From CAZUDI01 sp964618975 (GTDB taxonomy: Bacteria > Desulfobacterota > Desulfomonilia > UBA1062), in contig CAZUDI010000074.1 in the NCBI GenBank assembly GCA_964618975.1, positions 1 through 15,440 on the forward strand: a stretch of 15,440 bases of DNA, in the 5' to 3' direction. Under the pieces are notes generated by a model, which saw nothing but the letters and a program-made list of their open reading frames with translations, did not search any database and was not told the origin of the DNA. The translations under genes and the position numbers were made by a program. Below are positions 5,919 through 13,153 of this stretch, one piece after another (within the stretch, counting starts at the first letter, position 1; each line of letters begins with the position of its first letter).

Positions 5919-7325
5919 CTACCCGGCCCCCCCGCCCAGGACCGCATAGAGCTGCACCCGGGCCGCGAGCCTGGCCAGGCGGATCGCCACCAGGCCCTGC
6001 CGGGCCACATAGAGGGAGCGCTGCGTGTCGACGACGCTCAGATAGCTGTCGATCCCCTTTGCATAACGGGCGTCCGCCAGGCGGTATGCCACAGAGAGGG
6101 CCTCGAGCAGGGACTCCTGGGCGCTGAGGCGCTCGTCCACCGTGCCCAGTACGGCCAGGGTGTCGCTGACCTCCCGAAAGGCGGTCTGGATGGCCTTCTC
6201 GTACCGGGCCAGGGCGATCTCGCGCTCCACCTTGCTCACCCTGAGCGCATGCCAGGTGCGGGCGTCGAAGACCGGCAGGGAGGCCGCCGTCGCATAGCTC
6301 CAGGTGCCGGAGCCGGGATCGAAGAGACCGGAGAGATCCTTGCTCGCGGTCCCGATGGTGGTCGTGAGCGCGATTCTCGGAAAGAAGGCCGCCCGGGCCG
6401 CCCCGATATTGGCATAGGCCCCCTTGAGCCGGTGCTCGGCCTGGACGATGTCGGGTCGGCTGAGGAGGACCTCCGAGCTCAGCCCTGCCGCGATCTCCCG
6501 CGGGGGGGCGACACTGCCCAGATCCTCAGGCAGCAGCCCGCCAGGCGCAGGCGTGCCGAGCAGGAGGTCGAGGGCGTTCTCATCGAGTAAGACCTGCTGT
6601 CGATAGCGGGCCAAGTCCCCCCGGGCGGTATCGACGAGTGTCTGGGCCTGCCTCAGGTCGAGCTCGCTTGCGACCCCCACCGCGTAGCGCTTCCGGATGA
6701 GATCATAGGCGTCCTGCTGCGCCATAAGCGTCGCGCGCGTCAGTTCGAGCGTTTCCCGGTCCGCGGCCAGGGTGAGGTAGGCCTGCGCCACCGCCGCGAC
6801 CAGCGCGATCCGAAAGCTGATGCGCGCCTGCTCGGTGGCCAGGAACTCCTGCAGGGCCTGGTCCTTGAGGCTGCGCAGCCGGCCGAAAAAGTCGATCTCC
6901 CAGGCGCTGATGCCCAGGCCGACGCTGTACTGCTTGGCGGTCACGGCGTCCCCGGTCCCGGTGAGGTCGGCCGGCACATGCTCCCTTTTCCCGCTGCCGG
7001 CGGCCTGGACCGCCGGCAGGAGCCCGGCGCGCTGGATGCCGTACAGGGCCCGGGCCCTCTCGACATTCAGGGCGGTGAGCTTCAGGTCGCGGTTGTTGCT
7101 CAGGGCCGTCTCGATGAGCGCCTGCAGCCTTTCGTCGGTGAAGAACTCCCGCCAGCCCAGCGAGGATGCGGCCGGGGGCCCCTCCGGGGCGCCGCCTTGC
7201 GGGCCGGCGTCCCCGCCCGGCCAGGTTCCGGGGACGGGGGAGGGCGGCCGGGTATATTCCGGGGCCAGGGTGCAGCCGATAGCCATCAGCAGGGTCAGGC
7301 ACAGCAGTATCAGGGTCCTCTTCAT
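5919..7325 (-). CDS. RND efflux outer-membrane channel lipoprotein, OprM/NodT family
   Basis: This 468-residue member of the TolC-like outer-membrane factor family has a lipoprotein signal peptide ending AIGC, so Cys18 would be lipidated. The +2 residue is Thr, which permits transport to the outer membrane. The mature start (LAPEYTRPP) is the typical opening of NodT/OprM proteins. Two outer-membrane-efflux repeats follow (roughly 75-265 and 285-468), containing the usual LLGTPAPG and LSRPDIVQAEHRL segments. It would form the trimeric exit duct for the pump encoded just upstream. The pump stop and this start are one base apart (TGAGATG across 7329-7323), so translation is probably coupled. It is the last gene of the operon. 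Confidence 0.93.
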   Translation of the reverse strand: MKRTLILLCLTLLMAIGCTLAPEYTRPPSPVPGTWPGGDAGPQGGAPEGPPAASSLGWREFFTDERLQALIETALSNNRDLKLTALNVERARALYGIQRAGLLPAVQAAGSGKREHVPADLTGTGDAVTAKQYSVGLGISAWEIDFFGRLRSLKDQALQEFLATEQARISFRIALVAAVAQAYLTLAADRETLELTRATLMAQQDAYDLIRKRYAVGVASELDLRQAQTLVDTARGDLARYRQQVLLDENALDLLLGTPAPGGLLPEDLGSVAPPREIAAGLSSEVLLSRPDIVQAEHRLKGAYANIGAARAAFFPRIALTTTIGTASKDLSGLFDPGSGTWSYATAASLPVFDARTWHALRVSKVEREIALARYEKAIQTAFREVSDTLAVLGTVDERLSAQESLLEALSVAYRLADARYAKGIDSYLSVVDTQRSLYVARQGLVAIRLARLAARVQLYAVLGGGAG

Positions 7326-7326
7326 C

Positions 7327-10300
7327 TCAGGCCCCCTCCCCTGACGGGATGGCCGCCTCTGTCGCGAGCGGGCCGCCCCCTTTGTGCCTGCCGAAGAGCT
7401 TTTCGATCAGCACGTAGAAGAGCGGCGAGAAGATCACCACCAGGACCGTGGCGGTCACCATGCCGCCCAGGACACTGGTGCCGATGGCGTTCATGGCCCC
7501 CGCCCCGGCGCCGGTTGTCAGGGCCAGGGGCAACACCCCGAAGCCGAAGGCCAGCGAGGTCATGACGATGGGGCGGAATCGGAGCCGGGCCCCCTCGAGG
7601 GTGGCCTCGATGAGCCCCATGCCCTTTTCCAGCCCGCCCTTGGCGAACTGCACGATCAGGATGGCGTTCTTGGTGGCCAGGCCGAGCGTGGTGAGCAGCC
7701 CGATCTGAAAATAGATGTCGTTGGCAAACCCCCGCATGCTCGTGGCGATGATGCCCCCGATGACCCCCAGCGGCAGCACCAGCAGGACCGCGATCGGGAT
7801 GGTCCAGCTCTCGTAGAGCGCCGCCAGGCACAGGAAGATCACGAAGACGGAGAAGGCATATAGAAGCGGCGCCTGGGAGCTGGATACCTTTTCCTGATAG
7901 GAGAGCCCGCTCCAGTCATAGCCGAAGCCCTGGGGCAGTTTGCGGACCGCCTCTTCCATGGCCTGCATGGCCTCTCCCGAGCTTATTCCCGGCGCCGGCT
8001 CCCCCCAGATGTTGATGGAGGGGAAGCCGTTGAAGCGCGCCAACTGGGGGGAGCCGGAGGTCCAGGAGCCGGTGGCGAAGGAGGCAAAGGGAACCATCTT
8101 GCCCGCTGTATTGCGTACATAGAGCTTTTCCAGGTCGTTGGGGAGCATGCGGTAGGGGGCGTCCGCCTGGGCATAGACCCGCTTGACCCGGCCGCCCTTG
8201 ATGAAGTCGTTGACATAGCTACTGCCGAAGGCCGCCGAGATCGTATTGTGGATGGAGGTGATGGGAACCCCCAGGGCGCCGGCCTTGTCCCAGTCCACCT
8301 CTATGCGGTATTGAGGCACGTCCGCCATGCTGTTGGGCCGCACCGCGGTCAGCCGGGGATCCCGGGCCGCGATGGCCAGCAGTTGATGCTGCCCTTCCAT
8401 GAGCTTCGCGTGGCCCAGGCCGCCCCGGTCCAGGAGTTCGAAGTCGATTCCCTTGGCCATGCCCAGCTCGGAGACGGCCGGCGGCGGGAAGACAAACACC
8501 AGGGCGCCGCGGATAGTCGAGAGGGCGGCTGTGGCCCTGCCCGCGACGGCCTGGGCCTTGAGGCCTTCCCGGTCGCGCTCTTCCCAGTCCTTGAGCTTGA
8601 TGAACACCATGCCGTTGTTCTGCGCCCTTCCGGAAAAACCGTAGCCGGAGAGGACCATGGCGGATTTCACTGCCTCCTTTTCGTTTTCCATGAAGTAGCG
8701 CTCGATCTGCCGGCTGACCGCCTGGGTCTGCTCCAGGGTGGAGCCGCTGGGGAGGATCACCTGGGCCAGCAGTGTCCCCTGGTCTTCGTCCGGGAGATAG
8801 GCGGTGGGCAGGCGCTGGTACAGGAACCCCAGGCCCGCGACGATCACGACGAAGACCACCAGATAGCGCCCTTTCCGGGCCAGCGAGTGACCGACCAGGT
8901 TCACGTAGCGGTCCCGGAGGCCGAAGAAGAGGCGGTCGAACCACAGGAAGAAGGGCCGCAGGAAGAAGATGGCGTTTTCCGCGGGCTCGTGCCCGGCCTT
9001 GACCGGCTTGAGCAGCGCGGCGCACAGCACCGGCGTCAGGATCAAGGCCACGACCACCGAGAGCAGCATGGCGGCGATGATGGTAATGGAGAACTGGCGG
9101 TAGATGACCCCGGTGGAGCCGGGGAAGAAGGCCATGGGGCCGAACACGGCCGAGAGCACCAGCCCGATGCCGATGAGCGCGCTGGTGATCTGCTCCATGG
9201 ACTTGGCCGTGGCCTCCCTGGGGGGCAGACCCTCCTCGCTCATGATGCGCTCGACGTTCTCCACCACCACGATGGCGTCATCCACCAGCAGACCGATGGC
9301 CAGCACCATGGCGAACATGGTGAGCATGTTGATGGAAAATCCGAAGAGCCCCAGCATGGCGAAGGTCCCCAGGATGACCACCGGCACGGCGATGGTGGGG
9401 ATCAGGGTGGCCCGCATGTTGCCCAGGAAGAGCCACATGACCAGGAAGACCAGCACGATGGCCTCGATCAGCGTCTTGACCACCTCGTCGATGGCCACCT
9501 TGATGAACAGGGTGGAATCCATGGGATAGACGTACGTCATCCCTTCGGGGAAGAAATGACTCATCTCCTCCATCTTGGCCTTGACGGCATCGGCCGTGTC
9601 CAGGGCGTTGGCGCCGGCGGCCTGTCGGATGGCGAGGCCGCAGGAAGGCTTGCCGTTGAAGGCGCTGTTGATATCGTAGAGCTCGGTCCCCAGCTCCAGC
9701 CGGCTCACATCCCCGACCCGCACCACGGAGCCGTCGGGGTTGACGCGGACGGGGATGGCGGCGAACTCGTCCGTGGTTGTAAGCATGTTCTGGACCACGA
9801 TGGGGGCGTTCAGACGCTGGCCTTTAACCGCCGGTGCCCCGCCGAACTGCCCGGCCGAGACCTCCACGTTGTAGGCCCTCAGGGCGGCGATCACGTCGGT
9901 CACGGTGAGATTGTAGCTGTTTAGTCTGTCGGGATTGAGCCAGACGCGCATGGCATATTCCGCGCCGAAGACCATGGTTTCGCCCACCCCCGGCACGCGC
10001 GCCAGGACGCTCTCCAGGTTGGTCTTGGCGAAGTCCGAGAGGTCCGTCATGTCCATGCTGCCGTCTTCCGAGATCAGGCCGACGACCATCAGGAAGTTGT
10101 GGGTGGATTTGCTGACCTGGACGCCCGTGTTTTTGACCACGTCCGGCAGGCTCGCCATGGCGAGCTGGAGCTTGTTCTGCACCTGGGTCCAGGCGATATC
10201 CGGGTCGGTCCCGGCTTCGAAGGTCAGCTCGAGGCGGGACATCCCCGCCGAGTCGCTGGTGGCGGACATGTAGAGCAGATTGTCGAAGCCGGTCATCTTC

Positions 10301-10503
10301 TGCTCGATGATCTGGGTGACGCTGTTTTCCACGGTCTCCGCCGAGGCCCCCGGGTAGGTGGAGTAAATGGCGATGGAGGGCGGCGCGATGGGCGGGTACT
10401 GGGAGATGGGCAGGTTGTAGATCGCCAGGGCCCCGGCGGACATGATGATGATGGCGATGACCCAGGCGAAGACCGGACGCTCCAGGAAAAATATGGATAG
10501 CAT
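7327..10503 (-). CDS. RND multidrug efflux pump, HAE1 family (AcrB/MexB type)
   Basis: This 1058-residue, 12-helix inner-membrane transporter is close in length to AcrB (1049). It opens with FFLERPVFAWVIAI and carries the LPISQYPPIAPP stretch after helix 1. Residues for proton transfer are present: Asp408-Asp409 in GLLVDDAIVVVENV (helix 4) and Lys945 in GLATKNAILIV (helix 10). The glutamate common seven residues after this lysine in AcrB is Gln here. Two large periplasmic domains lie between helices 1-2 and 7-8. It would capture drugs or other amphiphiles from periplasm and membrane and pass them to the outer-membrane channel, driven by the proton gradient. ATG 10503 is preceded by GGAGG in the 12-base gap after the adaptor gene. 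The substrate range cannot be inferred. Confidence 0.96.
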   Translation of the reverse strand: MLSIFFLERPVFAWVIAIIIMSAGALAIYNLPISQYPPIAPPSIAIYSTYPGASAETVENSVTQIIEQKMTGFDNLLYMSATSDSAGMSRLELTFEAGTDPDIAWTQVQNKLQLAMASLPDVVKNTGVQVSKSTHNFLMVVGLISEDGSMDMTDLSDFAKTNLESVLARVPGVGETMVFGAEYAMRVWLNPDRLNSYNLTVTDVIAALRAYNVEVSAGQFGGAPAVKGQRLNAPIVVQNMLTTTDEFAAIPVRVNPDGSVVRVGDVSRLELGTELYDINSAFNGKPSCGLAIRQAAGANALDTADAVKAKMEEMSHFFPEGMTYVYPMDSTLFIKVAIDEVVKTLIEAIVLVFLVMWLFLGNMRATLIPTIAVPVVILGTFAMLGLFGFSINMLTMFAMVLAIGLLVDDAIVVVENVERIMSEEGLPPREATAKSMEQITSALIGIGLVLSAVFGPMAFFPGSTGVIYRQFSITIIAAMLLSVVVALILTPVLCAALLKPVKAGHEPAENAIFFLRPFFLWFDRLFFGLRDRYVNLVGHSLARKGRYLVVFVVIVAGLGFLYQRLPTAYLPDEDQGTLLAQVILPSGSTLEQTQAVSRQIERYFMENEKEAVKSAMVLSGYGFSGRAQNNGMVFIKLKDWEERDREGLKAQAVAGRATAALSTIRGALVFVFPPPAVSELGMAKGIDFELLDRGGLGHAKLMEGQHQLLAIAARDPRLTAVRPNSMADVPQYRIEVDWDKAGALGVPITSIHNTISAAFGSSYVNDFIKGGRVKRVYAQADAPYRMLPNDLEKLYVRNTAGKMVPFASFATGSWTSGSPQLARFNGFPSINIWGEPAPGISSGEAMQAMEEAVRKLPQGFGYDWSGLSYQEKVSSSQAPLLYAFSVFVIFLCLAALYESWTIPIAVLLVLPLGVIGGIIATSMRGFANDIYFQIGLLTTLGLATKNAILIVQFAKGGLEKGMGLIEATLEGARLRFRPIVMTSLAFGFGVLPLALTTGAGAGAMNAIGTSVLGGMVTATVLVVIFSPLFYVLIEKLFGRHKGGGPLATEAAIPSGEGA

Positions 10504-10515
10504 CGCTCGCCTCCG

Positions 10516-11724
10516 TCAGTTTGCCGGCACGGCCGGTGCGTTCGGGTCTTCTGCCGCGGGGTTCCTGTCGTTGTTCCCGTCTGCGGGGATTGCCTTGACC
10601 GGTGAACCGGGGCGCACCTTCTGGCCGCCCTCGACGATGACCCTTTCGCCGGCTCTGAGGCCGGAGGTGACCAGCCACTGGTCGCCGATGGCCCTTTCGG
10701 TTGCGATCCGGCGCTGCTGGACGATCCCATCCGGATCCACGACCAGCGTGAGCGGGTTGCCTTTGGGATCGCGGGAGACGGCCTGCTGGGGAAGGAGGAT
10801 GGCCTGCCTGTTTACGCCTTCCTGGATGATGGCCCTCACGAACATGCCCGGCAGCAGGGTGTCATCAGGGTTGGGGAAGACGGCCCTGAGCGTCACGGTG
10901 CCGGTGGTCGGGTCCACCGTGACATCGCGGAATTCCAGGGTCCCCTCCAAGGGGTAGGAAGACCCGTCCTCCAGCATGAGCCCGATCTTCTTCTGGCTGG
11001 CCCCGTTATGCTCCAGGCTGCCGTTTTCGATGCGGCGCTTGAGCCGCAGCAGGTCGGCGGTGGACTGGGGGACATCCACGTAGATGGGGTCGAACTGCTG
11101 GATGGTGGTCAGCGGAGAAGGCTGGTTGGCGGTCACCAGGGCGCCTGCGGTCATGTTGGACCGCCCGATGCGCCCCGCAATGGGGGCCGTGACCCGGGTG
11201 TATTCCAGGTTGATCCGGGCGCTCTTTACCGCGGCCTCCCAGTAGACGACCTCCGCCTGGGCCTGCCTGAAGGCCGCGTCCACGTCGTCGAAGTCCTGCT
11301 GGCTCACGGCGTTGTCCGCGAGCAGTTCGCGGTAGCGCCCGGCGCGTGATTGGAGCGCCGGGAGGGAGGCCTCGGCGCGGGCAAGGGAGGCCTCGGCACT
11401 GTCGCAGGCCGCCTTAAAGGGGGCGGGGTCGATCTGGTAGAGGAGCTGGCCCGCCTTGACCAGGGAGCCCTCGGTGAAGAGGCGCTCACGGATGATGCCG
11501 CTGACCTGGGGGCGCACCTCGGCCATCAGGTAGGCGGAGGTGCGCCCCGGCAGCTCGGTGGTCAGCACCACCGGCTGCGGCCTGACCTGATGGGTCACCA
11601 CCTCGGGTACAGGCGGCGCGGCCCGGTTCGGTTGCCGGTCGCACGCGCCCAGCAGACAGGAAAGGATTGCGACGGCCGCCAGACACAGGTGAGGGACTCG
11701 CACGGGTAGGGAGCAGCATTTCAT
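10516..11724 (-). CDS. RND efflux periplasmic adaptor lipoprotein (AcrA/MexA family)
   Basis: This 402-residue membrane-fusion protein has a signal peptide ending LLGAC. Cys28 is the likely lipidation site, and Asp at +2 is the inner-membrane retention signal also seen in AcrA. A lipoyl-like half-motif (AEVRPQVSGIIRERLF) is followed by a coiled-coil hairpin (about 100-170). The second half-motif (LEYTRVTAPIAGRIG) and the beta-barrel domain come next. The frame is open upstream to 11874. ATG 11724 is correct because GGAGG stands six bases before it and the signal peptide starts there. It bridges the pump and outer-membrane channel. It lies 65 bases after tetR and 12 bases before the pump gene, so it is probably cotranscribed with both. 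Confidence 0.94.
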   Translation of the reverse strand: MKCCSLPVRVPHLCLAAVAILSCLLGACDRQPNRAAPPVPEVVTHQVRPQPVVLTTELPGRTSAYLMAEVRPQVSGIIRERLFTEGSLVKAGQLLYQIDPAPFKAACDSAEASLARAEASLPALQSRAGRYRELLADNAVSQQDFDDVDAAFRQAQAEVVYWEAAVKSARINLEYTRVTAPIAGRIGRSNMTAGALVTANQPSPLTTIQQFDPIYVDVPQSTADLLRLKRRIENGSLEHNGASQKKIGLMLEDGSSYPLEGTLEFRDVTVDPTTGTVTLRAVFPNPDDTLLPGMFVRAIIQEGVNRQAILLPQQAVSRDPKGNPLTLVVDPDGIVQQRRIATERAIGDQWLVTSGLRAGERVIVEGGQKVRPGSPVKAIPADGNNDRNPAAEDPNAPAVPAN

Positions 11725-11733
11725 TGTATGCCT

Positions 11734-11750
11734 CCAATATTCTCGATTGG
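11734..11750. promoter_or_regulatory. Inverted repeat overlapping the adaptor ribosome-binding site region
   Basis: CCAAT (11734-11738) and ATTGG (11746-11750) are perfect 5-base arms around a 7-base spacer. They lie between tetR and the adaptor gene, next to the adaptor Shine-Dalgarno sequence. It could be a protein-binding site or a small hairpin that limits adaptor translation. Short arms make chance possible. Confidence 0.25.
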
Positions 11751-11789
11751 GTATATGCTTCGGGGACCTCGGGCTGCACTGTCGCATAC

Positions 11790-12434
11790 TCAGTCCACCA
11801 GGCCTTTGAAGAGGATGTCCAGGATCACGTCGGGATCTTCCGGGTAGGGGCAGCCTTGCGGATCTTCGAGCCACCGGAAGAGAAAGGCCGTGGTGATCGC
11901 ATCGAGGGCGATGGCCAGGGTGTGGGGATCCGCAGAGCGTCTGAAATACCCCCGTTGCATGCCGGCCTCGAAGACCGCCGCGAGGATTCCGAGTGTCTCC
12001 CTGTGGTGCTCCCTGATCCGGGTGTTCAGCTCCGTCATGAGGTTGAAGCTCTCCCCGTAGATCTCGGAGAAGTAGAGCCGGATCATGGGAACCTGAGTGC
12101 TCAGGAGGGCGCTTTTCACCTTGATGTAGTTCCGGAGCCTTTCAACCTCGTCGGTGTGCCCAACGAGGGCCGCATTGGTGGCATCATGAAACTCTTTGGA
12201 TTTCTCCAGGACCAGGGCCATGTAGAGATCATCCTTGTTCCGGAAGAACTTGTAGAGCGTGCCCACGGCAAACTCCGCCCCTTCGGCGATCGCGTGCATG
12301 GTGACGTTGTGGTAGCCCTTCTGTGTGAACAGCTCCAGGGCCACATCGAGGATTTCCTGGCGCTTGCGGGCCTTCTCGCGTTCCCGCCTTGAAGGCTGCC
12401 CCTTGTGCTTCAGCTGAGGATGTTCGCTCGGCAT
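11790..12434 (-). CDS. TetR-family transcriptional regulator of the efflux operon
   Basis: This 214-residue protein has a basic N-terminus and a TetR_N helix-turn-helix domain at about 26-72 (ILDVALELF through GTLYKFFRNKDDLY). The recognition helix is around 53-64. The C-terminal ligand-binding part is all-helical and lacks signatures that would name an inducer. ATG 12434 follows an AGGGGGT Shine-Dalgarno sequence. It is the first gene of the minus-strand operon, before adaptor, pump and channel. That fits a local repressor which controls its own synthesis together with the pump and is released by a pump substrate. A palindrome between promoter and gene is the candidate operator. Its function as repressor is inferred from family and gene order. 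Confidence 0.93.
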   Translation of the reverse strand: MPSEHPQLKHKGQPSRREREKARKRQEILDVALELFTQKGYHNVTMHAIAEGAEFAVGTLYKFFRNKDDLYMALVLEKSKEFHDATNAALVGHTDEVERLRNYIKVKSALLSTQVPMIRLYFSEIYGESFNLMTELNTRIREHHRETLGILAAVFEAGMQRGYFRRSADPHTLAIALDAITTAFLFRWLEDPQGCPYPEDPDVILDILFKGLVD

Positions 12435-12446
12435 GTGATACCCCCT

Positions 12447-12460
12447 GGATACCGGTTACC
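12447..12460. promoter_or_regulatory. Candidate TetR operator (palindrome GGNNACCGGTNNCC)
   Basis: Ten of fourteen bases are symmetric around a central ACCGGT. The site lies between the predicted transcription start (near 12474) and the tetR ATG. A bound repressor here would block early elongation of the whole efflux operon. The position and symmetry fit, but binding is inference. Confidence 0.4.
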
Positions 12461-12480
12461 TTTAATGAATGTAGCGTCAC

Positions 12481-12509
12481 TTGATAGAACAATGCGTCAT
12501 GTAAGTCAA
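12481..12509 (-). promoter_or_regulatory. Promoter of the tetR-adaptor-pump-channel operon
   Basis: Read on the minus strand, TTGACT (12509-12504) is the -35 box and TATCAA (12486-12481) the -10 box, with a 17-base spacer. They match the sigma-70 consensus at five and four of six bases. Transcription would begin near 12474, leaving a leader of about 40 bases. TGACGC occurs twice, once in the spacer and once just after the -10 box, 20 bases apart, and may be a second regulator site. Confidence 0.65.
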
Positions 12510-12888
12510 GATCGTTTTGGGATCAGGGGTATGAATCCTAGGGCTTGCCCTGGGGGGAGTCTCTTGCCTCCCCGGATACGGCACGAGGCAGACAGGCTGA
12601 GGCGCCTTAAGGACCCGCATCTCCGTGACCGAAGCGAGAGTCCCTATCCGCTGGGGGGCCTTGGGCGCCCCGGTCACCCGGGCCATACCGCCCGCGCGGC
12701 CCCTGCACGAGATCGATCAGGAGCTACAGACGACTATCAGGCAGCACTGAGATCGGGCCAGATCTGGGAGACGGCAGAACCTTCCGGATCAATGCGAGCG
12801 TGCCCGGGGCAGCACGGCTTCTCTGTGTATGAAATTCTAGAAGGCCTGGGCGCTGGAGAACTGAACCTTCCCGGTGAAAGGGGGCCGC

Positions 12889-12916
12889 TTGACTTTTTGA
12901 GGTGCAGGATTAGTAT
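12889..12916 (+). promoter_or_regulatory. Candidate promoter upstream of the tocopherol-cyclase-like lipoprotein gene
   Basis: TTGACT (12889-12894) is followed after 16 bases by TAGTAT (12911-12916), matching consensus at five and four of six positions. The -10 box overlaps the first copy of the 23-base repeat, so a protein bound there could block it. It would leave a leader of about 230 bases before ATG 13154. Confidence 0.4.
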
Positions 12917-12936
12917 ATGACGCCATGACGATATAT
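12914..12936 (+). repeat. 23-base repeat, copy A
   Basis: The copy starts TATATGACG and ends ATATAT. It agrees with copy B (13010-13032) at 18 of 23 positions; the differences are confined to the centre. It overlaps the -10 box of the candidate promoter. It may be a binding site for a regulator. Confidence 0.5.
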
Positions 12937-13009
12937 TCACGCAGTAGATGTGGCTGATGAGAGAGGATGTTCCAATAACTGAACGAAATGAATTGCAGTA
13001 AATGAATAT

Positions 13010-13032
13010 TATATGACGGAGTGTCAATATAT
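13010..13032 (+). repeat. 23-base repeat, copy B
   Basis: The copy starts TATATGACG and ends ATATAT, exactly 96 bases after copy A. In this copy the centre is palindromic (TGAC, five bases, GTCA). The spacing of 96 bases is close to nine helical turns, which would place two bound proteins on roughly the same face of the DNA. Confidence 0.5.
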
Positions 13033-13120
13033 GGCGGCTGATAGCCACCGGTAAGCCTGATCCCGCGCCACCACCCCCGAGCGGGGCTTCTTGGGAGGGA
13101 ACGGCATACACTCGGCTGGG

Positions 13121-13140
13121 GACGTGATTGAAGCCACGTC
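13121..13140. promoter_or_regulatory. Perfect inverted repeat directly before the lipoprotein ribosome-binding site
   Basis: GACGTG (13121-13126) and CACGTC (13135-13140) are perfect arms around an eight-base loop. The Shine-Dalgarno GGGGAGG (13142-13148) begins one base later. In RNA this would be a hairpin touching the ribosome-binding site; in DNA it could be an operator. Confidence 0.3.
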
Positions 13141-13153
13141 TGGGGAGGTTGTC

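Larger units (their letters stand above)
12512..13153. other. 642-base spacer without a supported gene
   Basis: Between the tetR promoter and the lipoprotein gene I find no frame with a ribosome-binding site and recognisable protein. The left part (to about 12888) is GC-rich and contains short inverted repeats, such as GTGACCG (12625-12631) with CGGTCAC (12671-12677). The right part (about 12889-13040) is clearly AT-rich, roughly 40 percent GC by eye. It holds a candidate promoter and two copies of a 23-base motif listed separately. It is probably a long regulatory leader or a remnant of lost sequence. Confidence 0.5.

Noticed and set aside
8248..9924. Plus-strand frame of 558 codons opposite the RND pump gene
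   Set aside because: It is an antisense shadow with His/Gly/Glu-rich low-complexity translation. The minus-strand pump has full family motifs.
12543..12555. 13-base match (GCTTGCCCTGGGG) between the two gene-free spacers, second copy near 14663-14675
   Set aside because: A match of this length is expected by chance in a GC-rich window of this size, and the flanks do not align.
12531..12920. Plus-strand frame of 129 codons in the spacer after the tetR promoter
   Set aside because: The only purine-rich sequence is too close to the ATG. The translation is Arg/Pro/Gly-rich with no recognisable domain, and the frame ends in the AT-rich island.
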